From the NCBI GenBank assembly GCA_025916675.1, contig CP098402.1:863205-927204 (forward strand): a DNA stretch of 64,000 bases, given 5' to 3'. This document shows positions 17,601 to 25,852 of the stretch, in pieces. The position numbers and the translations under genes were made by a program. Under the pieces are notes generated by a model, which had not been told where the DNA came from, made no database searches, and saw only the letters and a program-made list of their open reading frames with translations. This stretch comes from Phycisphaera sp. (GTDB taxonomy: Bacteria > Planctomycetota > Phycisphaerae > Phycisphaerales > UBA1924). Position 1 is the stretch's first letter; each line of letters begins with the position of its first letter.

Positions 17601-18661
17601 TGGTGCAAGCTCGTGAGACACTGAATCGCGCTCAGGAAATACTCACGGATACAGGGGTGTCCGCGGACCCGACAACACTGGGGCCGGCGACCGTCGGGTG
17701 GAGGGGCGTAGCTTCGCCAGATAACGCTCGGATCGTGTTCACTCGCAGCATCGATGGCATCGAGCGTCGGCTCGAATTCGCATTTGTTCCCGTTGCGGGC
17801 GGTGACCCGGTGTATCTCGCGACCGAAGAGCTGTCGATCGGGCTGTTCTCGGCCATCGCGAGCCGGAGCGATGCCTGGGAAGAACTCGCAACCGAGTGGC
17901 TCGAATTGGCCGGTGCTCGGCAAGGCGATACGCGATGGACCGGTGCGCGAGGCTGGGCGTGGAGAGGCGGCCGGCTGCTCGGCAACGGCAGTTGGATGGT
18001 CCAGGATCCGACGATGAGTGGTCGAGCGGTGCTTGCTGGCGGTCTGGATGCTGCCACGAATCCCTCGCCGACGATCGCGCACCCGATGCAGGATGTCTCC
18101 GTTCTGGCGGCTGCTCGTGTGGCGGAACTCTCGGGCTGCCGGCTGCCCCGGCGGGAGGAGTATCGCGACGCGTATCGCGAGTTGCGCGATGCTACAGGTG
18201 TTACCTGGAACCTGCGAGATTCCGCCCTCGCGGCTCAAAACGAGCACGTGAGTACGTTGCGAGCGCAGGGCGTTCGGATCTCGAACCCGGACGAGTCTGC
18301 TTTTGATGCCCAGCCAGCAACAAGTGGTGCCGATGACAGCACGGTGTGGTTCCTGCCCGTTGATGATGGTGACGGTGAGCCTTTCCGGCACCTCGTAGGG
18401 AATGTGGCGGAGTTTGTTGAGGCCAATGGGGGTGGGTTTGGTGTCGTGGGCGGATCGAGCCTTTCGGGTGATGCGGCCGACCGGTCATTTGAGATGTGGC
18501 CATTGCCGATGGCGCGGGCACGAACCGGGTTCAGTGATGTTGGGGTGCGGTTGGCGTTCGATGCGCCCGGGGTAATCTCTCGCCAACCTATTAGGGAGGC
18601 GTTGGCCGACCTGCTCGAAGCCGGAGCCTATATTCTGCCGAACGTGACGGGGGAGCCCTAG
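14639..18661 (+). CDS. Pseudokinase-TM-coiled region-FGE/SUMF1-like fusion, T6SS-associated
   Basis: A 1340-residue single-pass membrane protein. Residues about 20-215 have a Ser/Thr kinase-like fold, but the catalytic loop reads HGNVKAGN instead of HRDxKxxN and the magnesium motif reads DPG instead of DFG, so activity is doubtful. A membrane segment follows (about 235-253, VVAAVAVPLVVVSVAGGIL). Then comes about 750 residues of helical, Ala/Glu/Asp-rich periplasmic sequence. The last 300 residues resemble the formylglycine-generating-enzyme/SUMF1 fold (GCRLPRREEYRDAY, GNVAEFVE, VVGGSSL, VGVRLAF) without the catalytic cysteine pair. PpkA-type kinases and FGE-like proteins occur in other T6SS clusters as regulators or accessory factors. 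Here both appear to be pseudoenzymes joined in one chain, possibly a trans-envelope sensor or scaffold. Confidence 0.7.
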   Translation: MMRTSSGGSDARREISRGAIRACAIERGPDGVAVRKRLVVDREVVGERRWRIESDRFAAMAERQAELAESCPAVARVVASGTGEVVTPYCPFSGETLLRHCMKPSPELLRVIAIAALESLRVLHASGGTHGNVKAGNILLPRLSLRSAGVLLTDPGSDVNVSADEDVRSVGAFLHFFATGQASCEDGVASFERWSHLGSSAEVWCRVVHGLVDGDVGPEEAITQIRGSTRGAAPRSRVVAAVAVPLVVVSVAGGILVFQNEPDPKPEAMTWDAQSQKQWEALCSASDRWLLRFVQEVSTDVLERDEHLDREVVSSIRGVRDGSLVVDPRAIAGVEGMPTYADLAQQWNALGGESPDEATVRRAAGVAVSIERALTEDRWPLLDRLADLEVLFKDRGWNGLAFIAAELRSGVNLDAPQGLAAVVEDAIARGQRLTRIEDEWQNLATGASLFEATGNPLLDQFYEALASAAREVDRAGDPLGGLEAMILTWSSTYQRLVAMVRDRWEGLDAQLLNSETRVPAGADGLSLEAFETLLVLAEDPIYQRIDLSADPHPAMAIRARIDALAVRASGVEAALPGDEEAEALLDQLVSAAGELELFAARSWNRRTQESVSADAVSLSRTVGEIEPALAALEFVAKTTMSEFADTLARESSISGSPQINAVWRRQRDMLITTHAGDADVRQLARSVREIRDTLTLVESSSGASAVDDLAQQLPEGVRGEVVSDAYRVATNQSIGTMLAELDWASSGGLDDPEAAARLAVSQRMNEARFGTVVLMFRELASARQDLSRGLLGHVQGGAGAAPLSTWDAWAARPEFTDMLVPEAMPEFGTIITRIRELRSLGARESLAAIQLDDPFEVVVDAWARMSEATPNWPAEITEFRREQELRGILAAASQVAGEPMRTRMATLGLERWLRAHSVVSTVAELEEVLGASSEFFDDGTVLPGEVAYNIAVRDFSLLLAGADDDAMARQAARAFVDRITALDMAQSLVQARETLNRAQEILTDTGVSADPTTLGPATVGWRGVASPDNARIVFTRSIDGIERRLEFAFVPVAGGDPVYLATEELSIGLFSAIASRSDAWEELATEWLELAGARQGDTRWTGARGWAWRGGRLLGNGSWMVQDPTMSGRAVLAGGLDAATNPSPTIAHPMQDVSVLAAARVAELSGCRLPRREEYRDAYRELRDATGVTWNLRDSALAAQNEHVSTLRAQGVRISNPDESAFDAQPATSGADDSTVWFLPVDDGDGEPFRHLVGNVAEFVEANGGGFGVVGGSSLSGDAADRSFEMWPLPMARARTGFSDVGVRLAFDAPGVISRQPIREALADLLEAGAYILPNVTGEP

Positions 18662-18673
18662 AGGTTCTTGCAC

Positions 18674-19279
18674 GTGGACTCGAATTTATTCGTTCGGATT
18701 ACACTAGGTAATCAATCGAGTGTTGGTAGAGTTATTGCCATTCGAGTGGGGGCCGTATTCGTGCCATCGGAGCCACACTTCACGCCCGCCTCCGCTGATC
18801 CGGAGCGCATGGGGATTACGCTTGAGCGCCTGATCGATCTTGGCGACACCCTGGATCGGGTTTCGACGGCGGCGTGGCAGCAGATCTCACCCTCGGCGCG
18901 AGCCCAGCAGGCCGAGCGAACACTGGGCGGAATCGTCAGGCAGTTCCTGGACGGCGAGGTCGACGCGTCCGAGTTCGAGGTCGAGGTCCAGCGGACACGC
19001 CGACTGGCCACCGCACTGATTTCCTCGCTCAGCCAGGCGGGGTTCTCCGCGTACCAGCAGATCGGGCGATTCGACCCTGACGAGATCGAGTCGCACGCGA
19101 AGCTCGAGAAGCGTTGGCATGAGGGCCTTCCTGCGGCGAATTGGCGTTCCTATCGGGCGCACGTTGGTTCTCTCGATCAAACAAGCGTCGAGGCACGCGT
19201 GCTTGCTGACCTTTCGAAGTATGTGGAACAACTGATGGGTGACTCCGAAACTCGTGAGAGAGTGGGCGACGATGGCTGA
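18674..19279 (+). CDS. Unknown T6SS-cluster protein
   Basis: A protein of about 201 residues that I do not recognise. The first 30 residues are strand-like (LFVRITLGNQSSVGRVIAIRVGAVFV); the rest is helical and charged, with an amphipathic helix (EFEVEVQRTRRLATALISSL). There is no signal peptide or membrane segment, so it is probably cytoplasmic. GTG 18674 is preferred: GAGG lies 9 bases before it, whereas the in-frame TTG at 18668 is only 3 bases from that site. Its end overlaps tssK by 8 bases, so it is co-translated with the baseplate/membrane-complex genes. A structural accessory role in assembly is an inference from position only. Confidence 0.6.
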   Translation: MDSNLFVRITLGNQSSVGRVIAIRVGAVFVPSEPHFTPASADPERMGITLERLIDLGDTLDRVSTAAWQQISPSARAQQAERTLGGIVRQFLDGEVDASEFEVEVQRTRRLATALISSLSQAGFSAYQQIGRFDPDEIESHAKLEKRWHEGLPAANWRSYRAHVGSLDQTSVEARVLADLSKYVEQLMGDSETRERVGDDG

Positions 19280-20624
19280 GCGTGTGCATTGGCATGAAGG
19301 GTTGTTCCTGCTTCCCCAGCACCTGCAGGCGCTGCAACGTCAGATCTATGACGTCGCCGCCGAAGAGCGTGGAATGGCCCGATCCGATGCCTATGGGCTG
19401 GTTTCATCGGAGCTTTCCGAGGATGGGTTGCGCAGCCTGGTCGTTCGGTACGACAGACTGCGGGCTGTGATGCCCAGCGGCGTGTTCGTTGACTATCCAG
19501 GCAACGCGGACTTATCGCCGCTGCAACTCGGCGATGCGTTTGATGGCAATCCTGATGGCGTAACGGTGTATCTGGGGCTTCCGCTGCACCACGAGCACGG
19601 CGCAAATGTCGGTGAAGGTACAGATGGATCGTCAGACCACCGCTTCGTGGTTCATGAGACCGAGCGGACGGATGAGAATACCGGTGATAGTGCCCGGCCC
19701 ATGATGGTGCGCAAGCTGAACGCACGGCTTGTTCTTTCACCCGAGGCCGATCCGAACTTGGAGGTGATCCCGCTTGTTCGGCTGCGTCGGAGTGCCGAGG
19801 AGGCTGTTGTCCAGCCCGTGCCGGGGGCAACGGCGCCGGTGTTGGTGGTGGGTGGTTCCGTGTGGCTTGGGCACTTGTTGCGGGAGCTGTCGTATCAAGC
19901 CCAGGCCGCATCCCGCGAACTCTCCGCGCAGCTGACGCGGACCGGGATGTCGGTCGAAACCCTGCGCGGGGCCGAGATCGCCCAACTCCTGAAGCTCCAG
20001 GCCATCGGCCGGGGCAGCGCCCGACTCTCTGGCATCGCGGCCGCTCCGTGGGGGTTCTCTCCGCGGCACGCCTACATCGAGTTGAGCGCTTTCATTGCCG
20101 ATCTTGCGGCCCTGCTGCCTGAGTCCGAGCGGCGCGAGCTTCCGGCATACGACCATGACCGGATTGGCGAGGTGTTTTCGACGCTCAATGCGTACGCGCG
20201 CTCGCTGCTCGCGCCCGGAGCGGCCCGTTCGTACCTGTCCACGAAGTTTGCCGAGCAGGATGGAGCCTGGGTCGCGACACTTACCAAAGACCACCTGGAA
20301 CGACCCAACGAGTACTTCTTGTGCTTGCAGACGTCGGTCGATCCGGGCCTCGTCACCGAATTAGTGCAGGACGCGGCGACGTTCAAGCTCATGTCACAAG
20401 ATTCGGCCCAGTTGCGTATCCGGGGGGTTCGGCTTTCCGAGGAACGCCATCCGCCCACGCAGCTTCCTGCTCGCTCGGACCACCGGTACTTCCGGCTGCT
20501 TCGGGCCGAGAGCGAGACGATGTGGGAGCGAATCGTTGGTGAGGGGGCAATGTCGATCGTCTCGCCCCGGATGGATGAACTTGAGATCACGAAGGCCACA
20601 CTGTTCATGACGGTCCCGTCGTAG
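19272..20624 (+). CDS. tssK: T6SS baseplate protein TssK
   Basis: A 450-residue TssK (VasE/ImpJ) homologue. The family signature is at the N-terminus: WHEGLFLLPQHLQALQRQIYD. The rest alternates beta-rich and helical segments as expected for the shoulder, neck and head domains, with a C-terminal PARSDHRYFRL block. TssK trimers link the TssF/TssG wedges to TssL and TssM at the inner membrane. ATG 19272 places the signature at the N-terminus; in-frame codons before it lie within the upstream gene. The overlap with the preceding gene and the direct lead into tssL and tssM reproduce the common K-L-M order. Confidence 0.93.
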   Translation: MAERVHWHEGLFLLPQHLQALQRQIYDVAAEERGMARSDAYGLVSSELSEDGLRSLVVRYDRLRAVMPSGVFVDYPGNADLSPLQLGDAFDGNPDGVTVYLGLPLHHEHGANVGEGTDGSSDHRFVVHETERTDENTGDSARPMMVRKLNARLVLSPEADPNLEVIPLVRLRRSAEEAVVQPVPGATAPVLVVGGSVWLGHLLRELSYQAQAASRELSAQLTRTGMSVETLRGAEIAQLLKLQAIGRGSARLSGIAAAPWGFSPRHAYIELSAFIADLAALLPESERRELPAYDHDRIGEVFSTLNAYARSLLAPGAARSYLSTKFAEQDGAWVATLTKDHLERPNEYFLCLQTSVDPGLVTELVQDAATFKLMSQDSAQLRIRGVRLSEERHPPTQLPARSDHRYFRLLRAESETMWERIVGEGAMSIVSPRMDELEITKATLFMTVPS

Positions 20625-20647
20625 ATCCCAATGGGAGGTCGATCCCT

Positions 20648-21343
20648 GTGAAGCTATTGTCTGCTTGCGAACCTCTACTGCTCTACATGTGCGGTCTGAA
20701 TCGATCGGTCCGTAAGGGGGCAATGTTCGACGCGTCCGCGGTTCGCGCCGAGGTGCTCGGCAAGCTTGCCGAAGCCCGAGCGAAGTGCGCTTCGGATCCG
20801 GCCTTGTCGCGTCGCTTCGACCGGGTAGAGCTCGCGCTGATCTACTTCGTTGACTTCATGGTCAAGGAGAGCAGCCTGCCGTGGGCCCAGGAATGGAAAG
20901 AGATCGCCCACGATCGCGGCAAGATGGCCGGTGACGAGGAGTTCTTTGACTTGGTTGAAGAAGCCCTGGGCGAGACTGGGGCGGACGTGGCGCAAGAACT
21001 CGAGGTGTATTACGTTTGCCTTGGATTAGGCTTTTCTGGGCTCTACATGGGACAACCCGAAAAGGTGCGCGCGAAGATGGCCGAGCTCCGCGTCAGATTG
21101 CCCGATCGCTCGAACCTATCGGTCGATGAGCAACTCTGCCCGCCGGCCTACCAGCATACGGATTCGAGCGACCTGATCCAGCCTCCTGGAAGGCTCCTGG
21201 TGATGATTGGCCTCGTCCTGGTGGGCCTGATCGTCGTCCTCTTTGGCGCGAACACGTACTTGTATCAGTCGTCGGCGAGTTCGCTCGTCGATACGTTCCG
21301 TGACATTTCGGGAGCGGGCACGGCGATGGAGGATGGGCAATGA
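20648..21343 (+). CDS. tssL: T6SS membrane complex protein TssL (DotU/IcmH family)
   Basis: A 231-residue C-tail-anchored protein. The cytoplasmic hook domain shows the DotU pattern: LIYFVDFMVKESSLPWAQEW, GDEEFFDLVEEAL and YYVCLGLGFSGLYMG. One membrane segment lies near the C-terminus (about 180-202, LLVMIGLVLVGLIVVLFGANTYL), followed by a short periplasmic tail. There is no peptidoglycan-binding extension, so anchoring to the wall must come from another subunit. GTG 20648 is preceded by GGAGGT at ideal spacing. The stop overlaps the tssM start by 4 bases. TssL with TssM forms the inner-membrane base that receives the TssK baseplate. Confidence 0.93.
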   Translation: MKLLSACEPLLLYMCGLNRSVRKGAMFDASAVRAEVLGKLAEARAKCASDPALSRRFDRVELALIYFVDFMVKESSLPWAQEWKEIAHDRGKMAGDEEFFDLVEEALGETGADVAQELEVYYVCLGLGFSGLYMGQPEKVRAKMAELRVRLPDRSNLSVDEQLCPPAYQHTDSSDLIQPPGRLLVMIGLVLVGLIVVLFGANTYLYQSSASSLVDTFRDISGAGTAMEDGQ

Positions 21344-24300
21344 GTCTGGCCAAGATCGCCGAACTTCCGATGGCGGCCAAGCTTGCGCTAGTGGGCGTCG
21401 TTCTCGCCGTCGTCCTTGTTGCCGCGTTCCTGCTTGGTGGCTTGGGAGTGATGCTGATCTTCCTGGCCGGCTTCGTGTTCATCGCGCTGCTGCTGGTGGG
21501 CTACCGCTTAGTGCTGGCGCGCATTGATAGCAAGAAGTCCAACCCGTTCCTTGTGGGGCTGGCCGCCAACAGCGGTACGACACCCCAGGGCATTAGCGAT
21601 CCATCTCGCCGAGCGCGGTTGGACGATCTCAATCGTTCGTTTGGCGCCGGGCTCGAGCGGTTCAAGGCGGCGGGCAAAGATTTGTATGCCCTGCCGTGGT
21701 ACATGGTCGTGGGCGAGCCTGGTTCGGGGAAGACCGAGGCCATACGGCACAGCAACATTGGATTCCCGCCCGGTATGCAGGACGAGTTGCAGGGTTCGGG
21801 TGGCACGCTGAACATGAACTGGTGGTTCGCCAACCAAGCCGTGTTGCTGGACACCGCGGGCCGCCTGATGTTCGAGGAAGTCCATGCTGGCGAGACGAGC
21901 GAGTGGCAGGAGTTCCTCAAGCTGCTCCGTGCAAACCGTGCAAACTGCCCGATTAATGGCATGTTCCTGATCCTGCCGGTCGACAGCCTGATTAAGGACA
22001 CGGCCGAGGAACTGGAGGGCAAGGCCCGGCGCATCGCGACCCAGCTCGATTCGATCCAGCGGGTCTTGGGCGTGCGGTTCCCGGTATTCGTACTCGTCAC
22101 CAAGTGTGATCTGCTCAACGGGTTCCGAGAGACGTTCGAGGACCTTTCCGATCCTCGCCAGCAGCACCAGATGCTTGGGTGGTCGAATCCGGCTCCACTC
22201 GACCAACCGTTTGACCCGGCCAAGGTGGACGAGCATTTTGTCGAGGTGATCGAGCGGCTGGAGCAGCGGCGGACGACACAACTCGCCGACCCGGCTCCTC
22301 GGCTGGGCCCGGACGCGAAGCGGATCGACGAGGTTGACGCGTTGTATGCGTTCCCGCAGAGTGTGGCGTCGATGTTGCCCCGCTTGAGACGATATCTCGA
22401 ACTCGTCTTCGTGACCGGGGAGTGGTCGAACAAGCCATTGTTCCTGCGCGGGATTTACTTCACCTCGTCGATGCGCGACGGCGAGGCCTTGGATGCTCAG
22501 TTGGCTGATGTACTCGGCGTGCCGGTGGACTCGCTCCCCGAGGGCCGGGCGTGGGAACGGGATCGTTCGTACTTTCTGCGCGATGTGTTTACCGAGAAGG
22601 CGTTCCGCGAGCGGGGGCTCGTGACACGGGCCGATAGCGCCGAGAAGCTCAAGCGACGCCGACGTACGGTCGTGCTTGGCAGCGCGTGCGCGGTTGTGGT
22701 TGTGTTGCTGACGCTGACTTGGATCGGGGGGCTTGGATTCAGGAAGGTTCTTGGGGAACCCAAGCTATTTTGGACCGAGTTGGCCGGTGTAACCCGCGAC
22801 GCGAGCGATCAGGAAGTCTCGGCGCTGGCCTCGGACCCGCCGCGTAGCACGAACTTTGTGTCCAGGGCGTCCGATCCGTTCTCGACCGCGAGGTTCGACA
22901 GCACGGTTGGGACCGCCGGTGCCGACCTGCTCCCGCGTATGCAGCGACCGCTAAAGGTGCCGGCGATGTTCAGTGTTGTCGCCGCGTTCTCGGCTGACTT
23001 GGAAGCTGAACGGTTCGGAGCCTTCCGGCGCGTCATCGATCGTACTTGGCTCATTCCAACCATCGAGGCAGCCAGGCGAAAGATGGCCGAAGAAACCGAC
23101 GAGCCCTGGAGCGAGCACGCATCGCTGGCGCTTGCCGAGCTTATGAGGTTGGAAACGCTCGCGGCTGGCCATACGCCAAGCGCGTCTCGCCGCAGTGTGA
23201 TCGCGCTTGAGCCGCTCTTGGGGTACGTGGTCTCGGATGATTCCGAGGTCAGCGAAGGCGTAATCACCGATGCGCAAACTGCGACCGATTTTGCTTATGC
23301 AGATAGCGCGAGCTGGCCACCCGAAACGATGGAAGCGGCGACACTCGCGTCACGGCGGGCGATCGCTACAGGTATCGAGCGGTTTGAGGCAGCGTGGTCC
23401 GGGGGGGGGCAGTTGGCGGGTTCGGCTGGGGCCCTCATCGAGTTAGTTGATGCGAGCCGTACGTTCGAGCAGAGCGAGGCTGCGCTGCTCGTCGACGTCG
23501 GACTTAGCTCGGCCGAGACGCGGGAAGAGTACGACCAGGCGGTGAAGCTCTGGCTCGCACGGTATGACGTGCTGAAGGGTGCCCGAGACAGGCTAACTTT
23601 GGCTGTGGAGGCCGCAATAAGCGCCGGTTTGGATCTAGACGCAACGCCGAAGGAAATGGTAAGCAGGGTGAGCTCCGATGCCTTGGATGCGTTCGAGCTG
23701 GACTTCGTGACGCTGCGCGAGCAGTTACCGAAGACCCAAGTCGGGCTGCCCAGCGATCTCGGGCCGTTCCAGCGCAAGGCAGACGAACTTGTTGAAGACA
23801 GCGGCTCGCGAGTTGGTGCCGATATCGAGCCGGGCTCATTGCCTGGTTCGGTGGCTCTTGACATCGATCCTGATATCGCGATCATCGTGAAACGCCTGGA
23901 GTCGGCCCGCGAGGCCATCCGATCTTCCGTGGAAGATCAGCTTGCTCAGGCCGAGTCGTCTTTGGCTGGTAGCTCGGGGGCTGTCCTGGCTCCGTCTCAG
24001 TCGGCACTCATTCAGGATCGATCGTTTGCAGTTCGCTTCAAGATGTTCGAGGCTGCCCATGGCTTGCTTACAAGTCAGGCCGAGCGAGGCGACCTGACGG
24101 TTGGCAGCGGTGGCGTGGTTGATGCTCGTGAACGTGTTCGAGATACGATCAAGGAACTGGATCGGCTTCGTGTCGCTCGACCCGACGATGCGTCGTTTGT
24201 TCGCGTTCGGGAGTCGTTGAGGGTTGCAATGGCAACAGCGCAGCGGGCGTTGCAGTCTGATGCACTCGACGCGTTGTTTGACTCGTTGCCCGAGAGTTCG

Positions 24301-25809
24301 CAAGAGATCGCACTCGAAGTGGCCAAGCAAGCCGAGCTGCTGGAACCGATCCAGATGCCCGTCTTGCCCATGACGAAGATGCAGGGTGGGGCCATCGATC
24401 GTCGCTATCACCCCGACGCGGCCAACGGGCTTTTTCGGGCCTGGGAAACGGCGTTGTCTACGACGAGCCTGGAAGGTGAAGGAACACCTGCCGGAATGCT
24501 TGATCGCGAGGCGGTGCTCCGGCGGTTGCGATCGGAACAGGCAGTCATGGATGGATATCTGCGGCTCTATGTCGAGTACTGGACCCGAACCGTGCCCGAG
24601 ATGGCGTCGGCCAAGTCGTATGACACTTGGAACGAGTATCGCGACGATCTTCGGCTGATGACCGTGTTCGAAGTGATCGGTACGCTTGGGACCTATGCGC
24701 AGCGTGTTCGGCGCGCGATGGATGTATTGCCGTCGGAACTCGACACGGTGTTGGCGGGCCGCGTTAAGAACGTACGTAATGCCTTGACTGCCGAGTCGGG
24801 TAGCCTGGGCAATGCCGCTGCGGAGACCCAATGGACCAACGCGATCAACACGTGGATTGAGATGGGCGAAGACGGCACTCGGGCGCGTGAGCGCCTCCTC
24901 GGGCTCACGCCGACCCAGTTCCGAAGCCGTTACTTGGGTGCAGCGTATAAGGGGTCCCAGGGTGGGGGGGCACCGTACTTTGAGAGTGTTGTGAAAGCTG
25001 GCATTCGTGTGCTTGCCGGAGGCAGCGAGAATGAGGCGCATGCGGCCTTTTCAAGGCTGGCAGGCGAGTATCGCGCCATTCCGTTCTGCACAGGCGTGGA
25101 GACTCAACTCGGGCCCGAGCAGTTGCTGACGGCGGCCGGAGATGTTCGGACCCTCGCCCGGTTGCAGTCGGCCTCACCTTCTTCCAGCACGGCTGCGGAG
25201 ACGATTGGCGAGGGTGCCGAGACCATCTTCGCGGATGTCAACGCCCTGCTGCAGCGGATGACAGGCGGCCAGGTGCTCAACACATCGAGCGAGCGAGCAT
25301 GGTTCGATGGCATCGAGCAAATCACGCAATGGCTGGCACCCGGCGGGCAGGGCTTGATGGCTGAACTGGTTATCCTGCCGTATGACCAGCAGCCGGCGAC
25401 GGCTGGGGTGGATCGCTTTCGCCACATGCAGATCGATCGAGGCGGAGGCGCGCTCTCGACTTCCGACGGTATCTCGGAGATCCCAACCAACCTTGCGAAG
25501 CCTCAAACGGGGATTTCGGTACCCGTGGGCAAAGCCGGAGATGTTGAGCTGCGTTTCCGAACGGTGCCGAGCGAGGACTTTGTCAGCGTTGCATTGCTGG
25601 ATGGTCCGTGGGCGATGGTCGGGCTCTTGCTCGACTCTGGGGCGTCGCCTGTGGAGGATGAGCAAGGGTTCGAGGGTGTCTGGCGCGTACCGGTTACGAT
25701 CGTGGAGCCCAGCGGCGATCGTACGAACTACTGGATAGGGGTTCGTTTCAGCCATCCGGTACCGGAACGTTCGGCCTGGCTCGATGTGAGCGCGTGGCCT
25801 CGCCCGTGA
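21340..25809 (+). CDS. tssM: T6SS membrane complex protein TssM (IcmF family)
   Basis: A 1489-residue IcmF homologue, longer than the usual 1100-1300. Two N-terminal membrane segments lie at about residues 14-60, then a cytoplasmic GTPase-like domain with Walker A GEPGSGKT at 125-132, a LLDTAGRLM switch-like strand and LVTKCDLLNGF. A third membrane segment lies near 448-466 (VVLGSACAVVVVLLTLTWIGG). The remaining 1000 residues are periplasmic, mostly helical, with a beta-rich C-terminal end that would meet the TssJ-like lipoprotein. The extra length is in the helical periplasmic part. It is coupled to tssL by the ATGA overlap. It forms the envelope-spanning channel through which the tube is fired. 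Confidence 0.95.
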   Translation: MSLAKIAELPMAAKLALVGVVLAVVLVAAFLLGGLGVMLIFLAGFVFIALLLVGYRLVLARIDSKKSNPFLVGLAANSGTTPQGISDPSRRARLDDLNRSFGAGLERFKAAGKDLYALPWYMVVGEPGSGKTEAIRHSNIGFPPGMQDELQGSGGTLNMNWWFANQAVLLDTAGRLMFEEVHAGETSEWQEFLKLLRANRANCPINGMFLILPVDSLIKDTAEELEGKARRIATQLDSIQRVLGVRFPVFVLVTKCDLLNGFRETFEDLSDPRQQHQMLGWSNPAPLDQPFDPAKVDEHFVEVIERLEQRRTTQLADPAPRLGPDAKRIDEVDALYAFPQSVASMLPRLRRYLELVFVTGEWSNKPLFLRGIYFTSSMRDGEALDAQLADVLGVPVDSLPEGRAWERDRSYFLRDVFTEKAFRERGLVTRADSAEKLKRRRRTVVLGSACAVVVVLLTLTWIGGLGFRKVLGEPKLFWTELAGVTRDASDQEVSALASDPPRSTNFVSRASDPFSTARFDSTVGTAGADLLPRMQRPLKVPAMFSVVAAFSADLEAERFGAFRRVIDRTWLIPTIEAARRKMAEETDEPWSEHASLALAELMRLETLAAGHTPSASRRSVIALEPLLGYVVSDDSEVSEGVITDAQTATDFAYADSASWPPETMEAATLASRRAIATGIERFEAAWSGGGQLAGSAGALIELVDASRTFEQSEAALLVDVGLSSAETREEYDQAVKLWLARYDVLKGARDRLTLAVEAAISAGLDLDATPKEMVSRVSSDALDAFELDFVTLREQLPKTQVGLPSDLGPFQRKADELVEDSGSRVGADIEPGSLPGSVALDIDPDIAIIVKRLESAREAIRSSVEDQLAQAESSLAGSSGAVLAPSQSALIQDRSFAVRFKMFEAAHGLLTSQAERGDLTVGSGGVVDARERVRDTIKELDRLRVARPDDASFVRVRESLRVAMATAQRALQSDALDALFDSLPESSQEIALEVAKQAELLEPIQMPVLPMTKMQGGAIDRRYHPDAANGLFRAWETALSTTSLEGEGTPAGMLDREAVLRRLRSEQAVMDGYLRLYVEYWTRTVPEMASAKSYDTWNEYRDDLRLMTVFEVIGTLGTYAQRVRRAMDVLPSELDTVLAGRVKNVRNALTAESGSLGNAAAETQWTNAINTWIEMGEDGTRARERLLGLTPTQFRSRYLGAAYKGSQGGGAPYFESVVKAGIRVLAGGSENEAHAAFSRLAGEYRAIPFCTGVETQLGPEQLLTAAGDVRTLARLQSASPSSSTAAETIGEGAETIFADVNALLQRMTGGQVLNTSSERAWFDGIEQITQWLAPGGQGLMAELVILPYDQQPATAGVDRFRHMQIDRGGGALSTSDGISEIPTNLAKPQTGISVPVGKAGDVELRFRTVPSEDFVSVALLDGPWAMVGLLLDSGASPVEDEQGFEGVWRVPVTIVEPSGDRTNYWIGVRFSHPVPERSAWLDVSAWPRP

Positions 25810-25852
25810 TGAACATGGTAGTGTGTGAAACACAATCTAAAGGATTGCTGTA

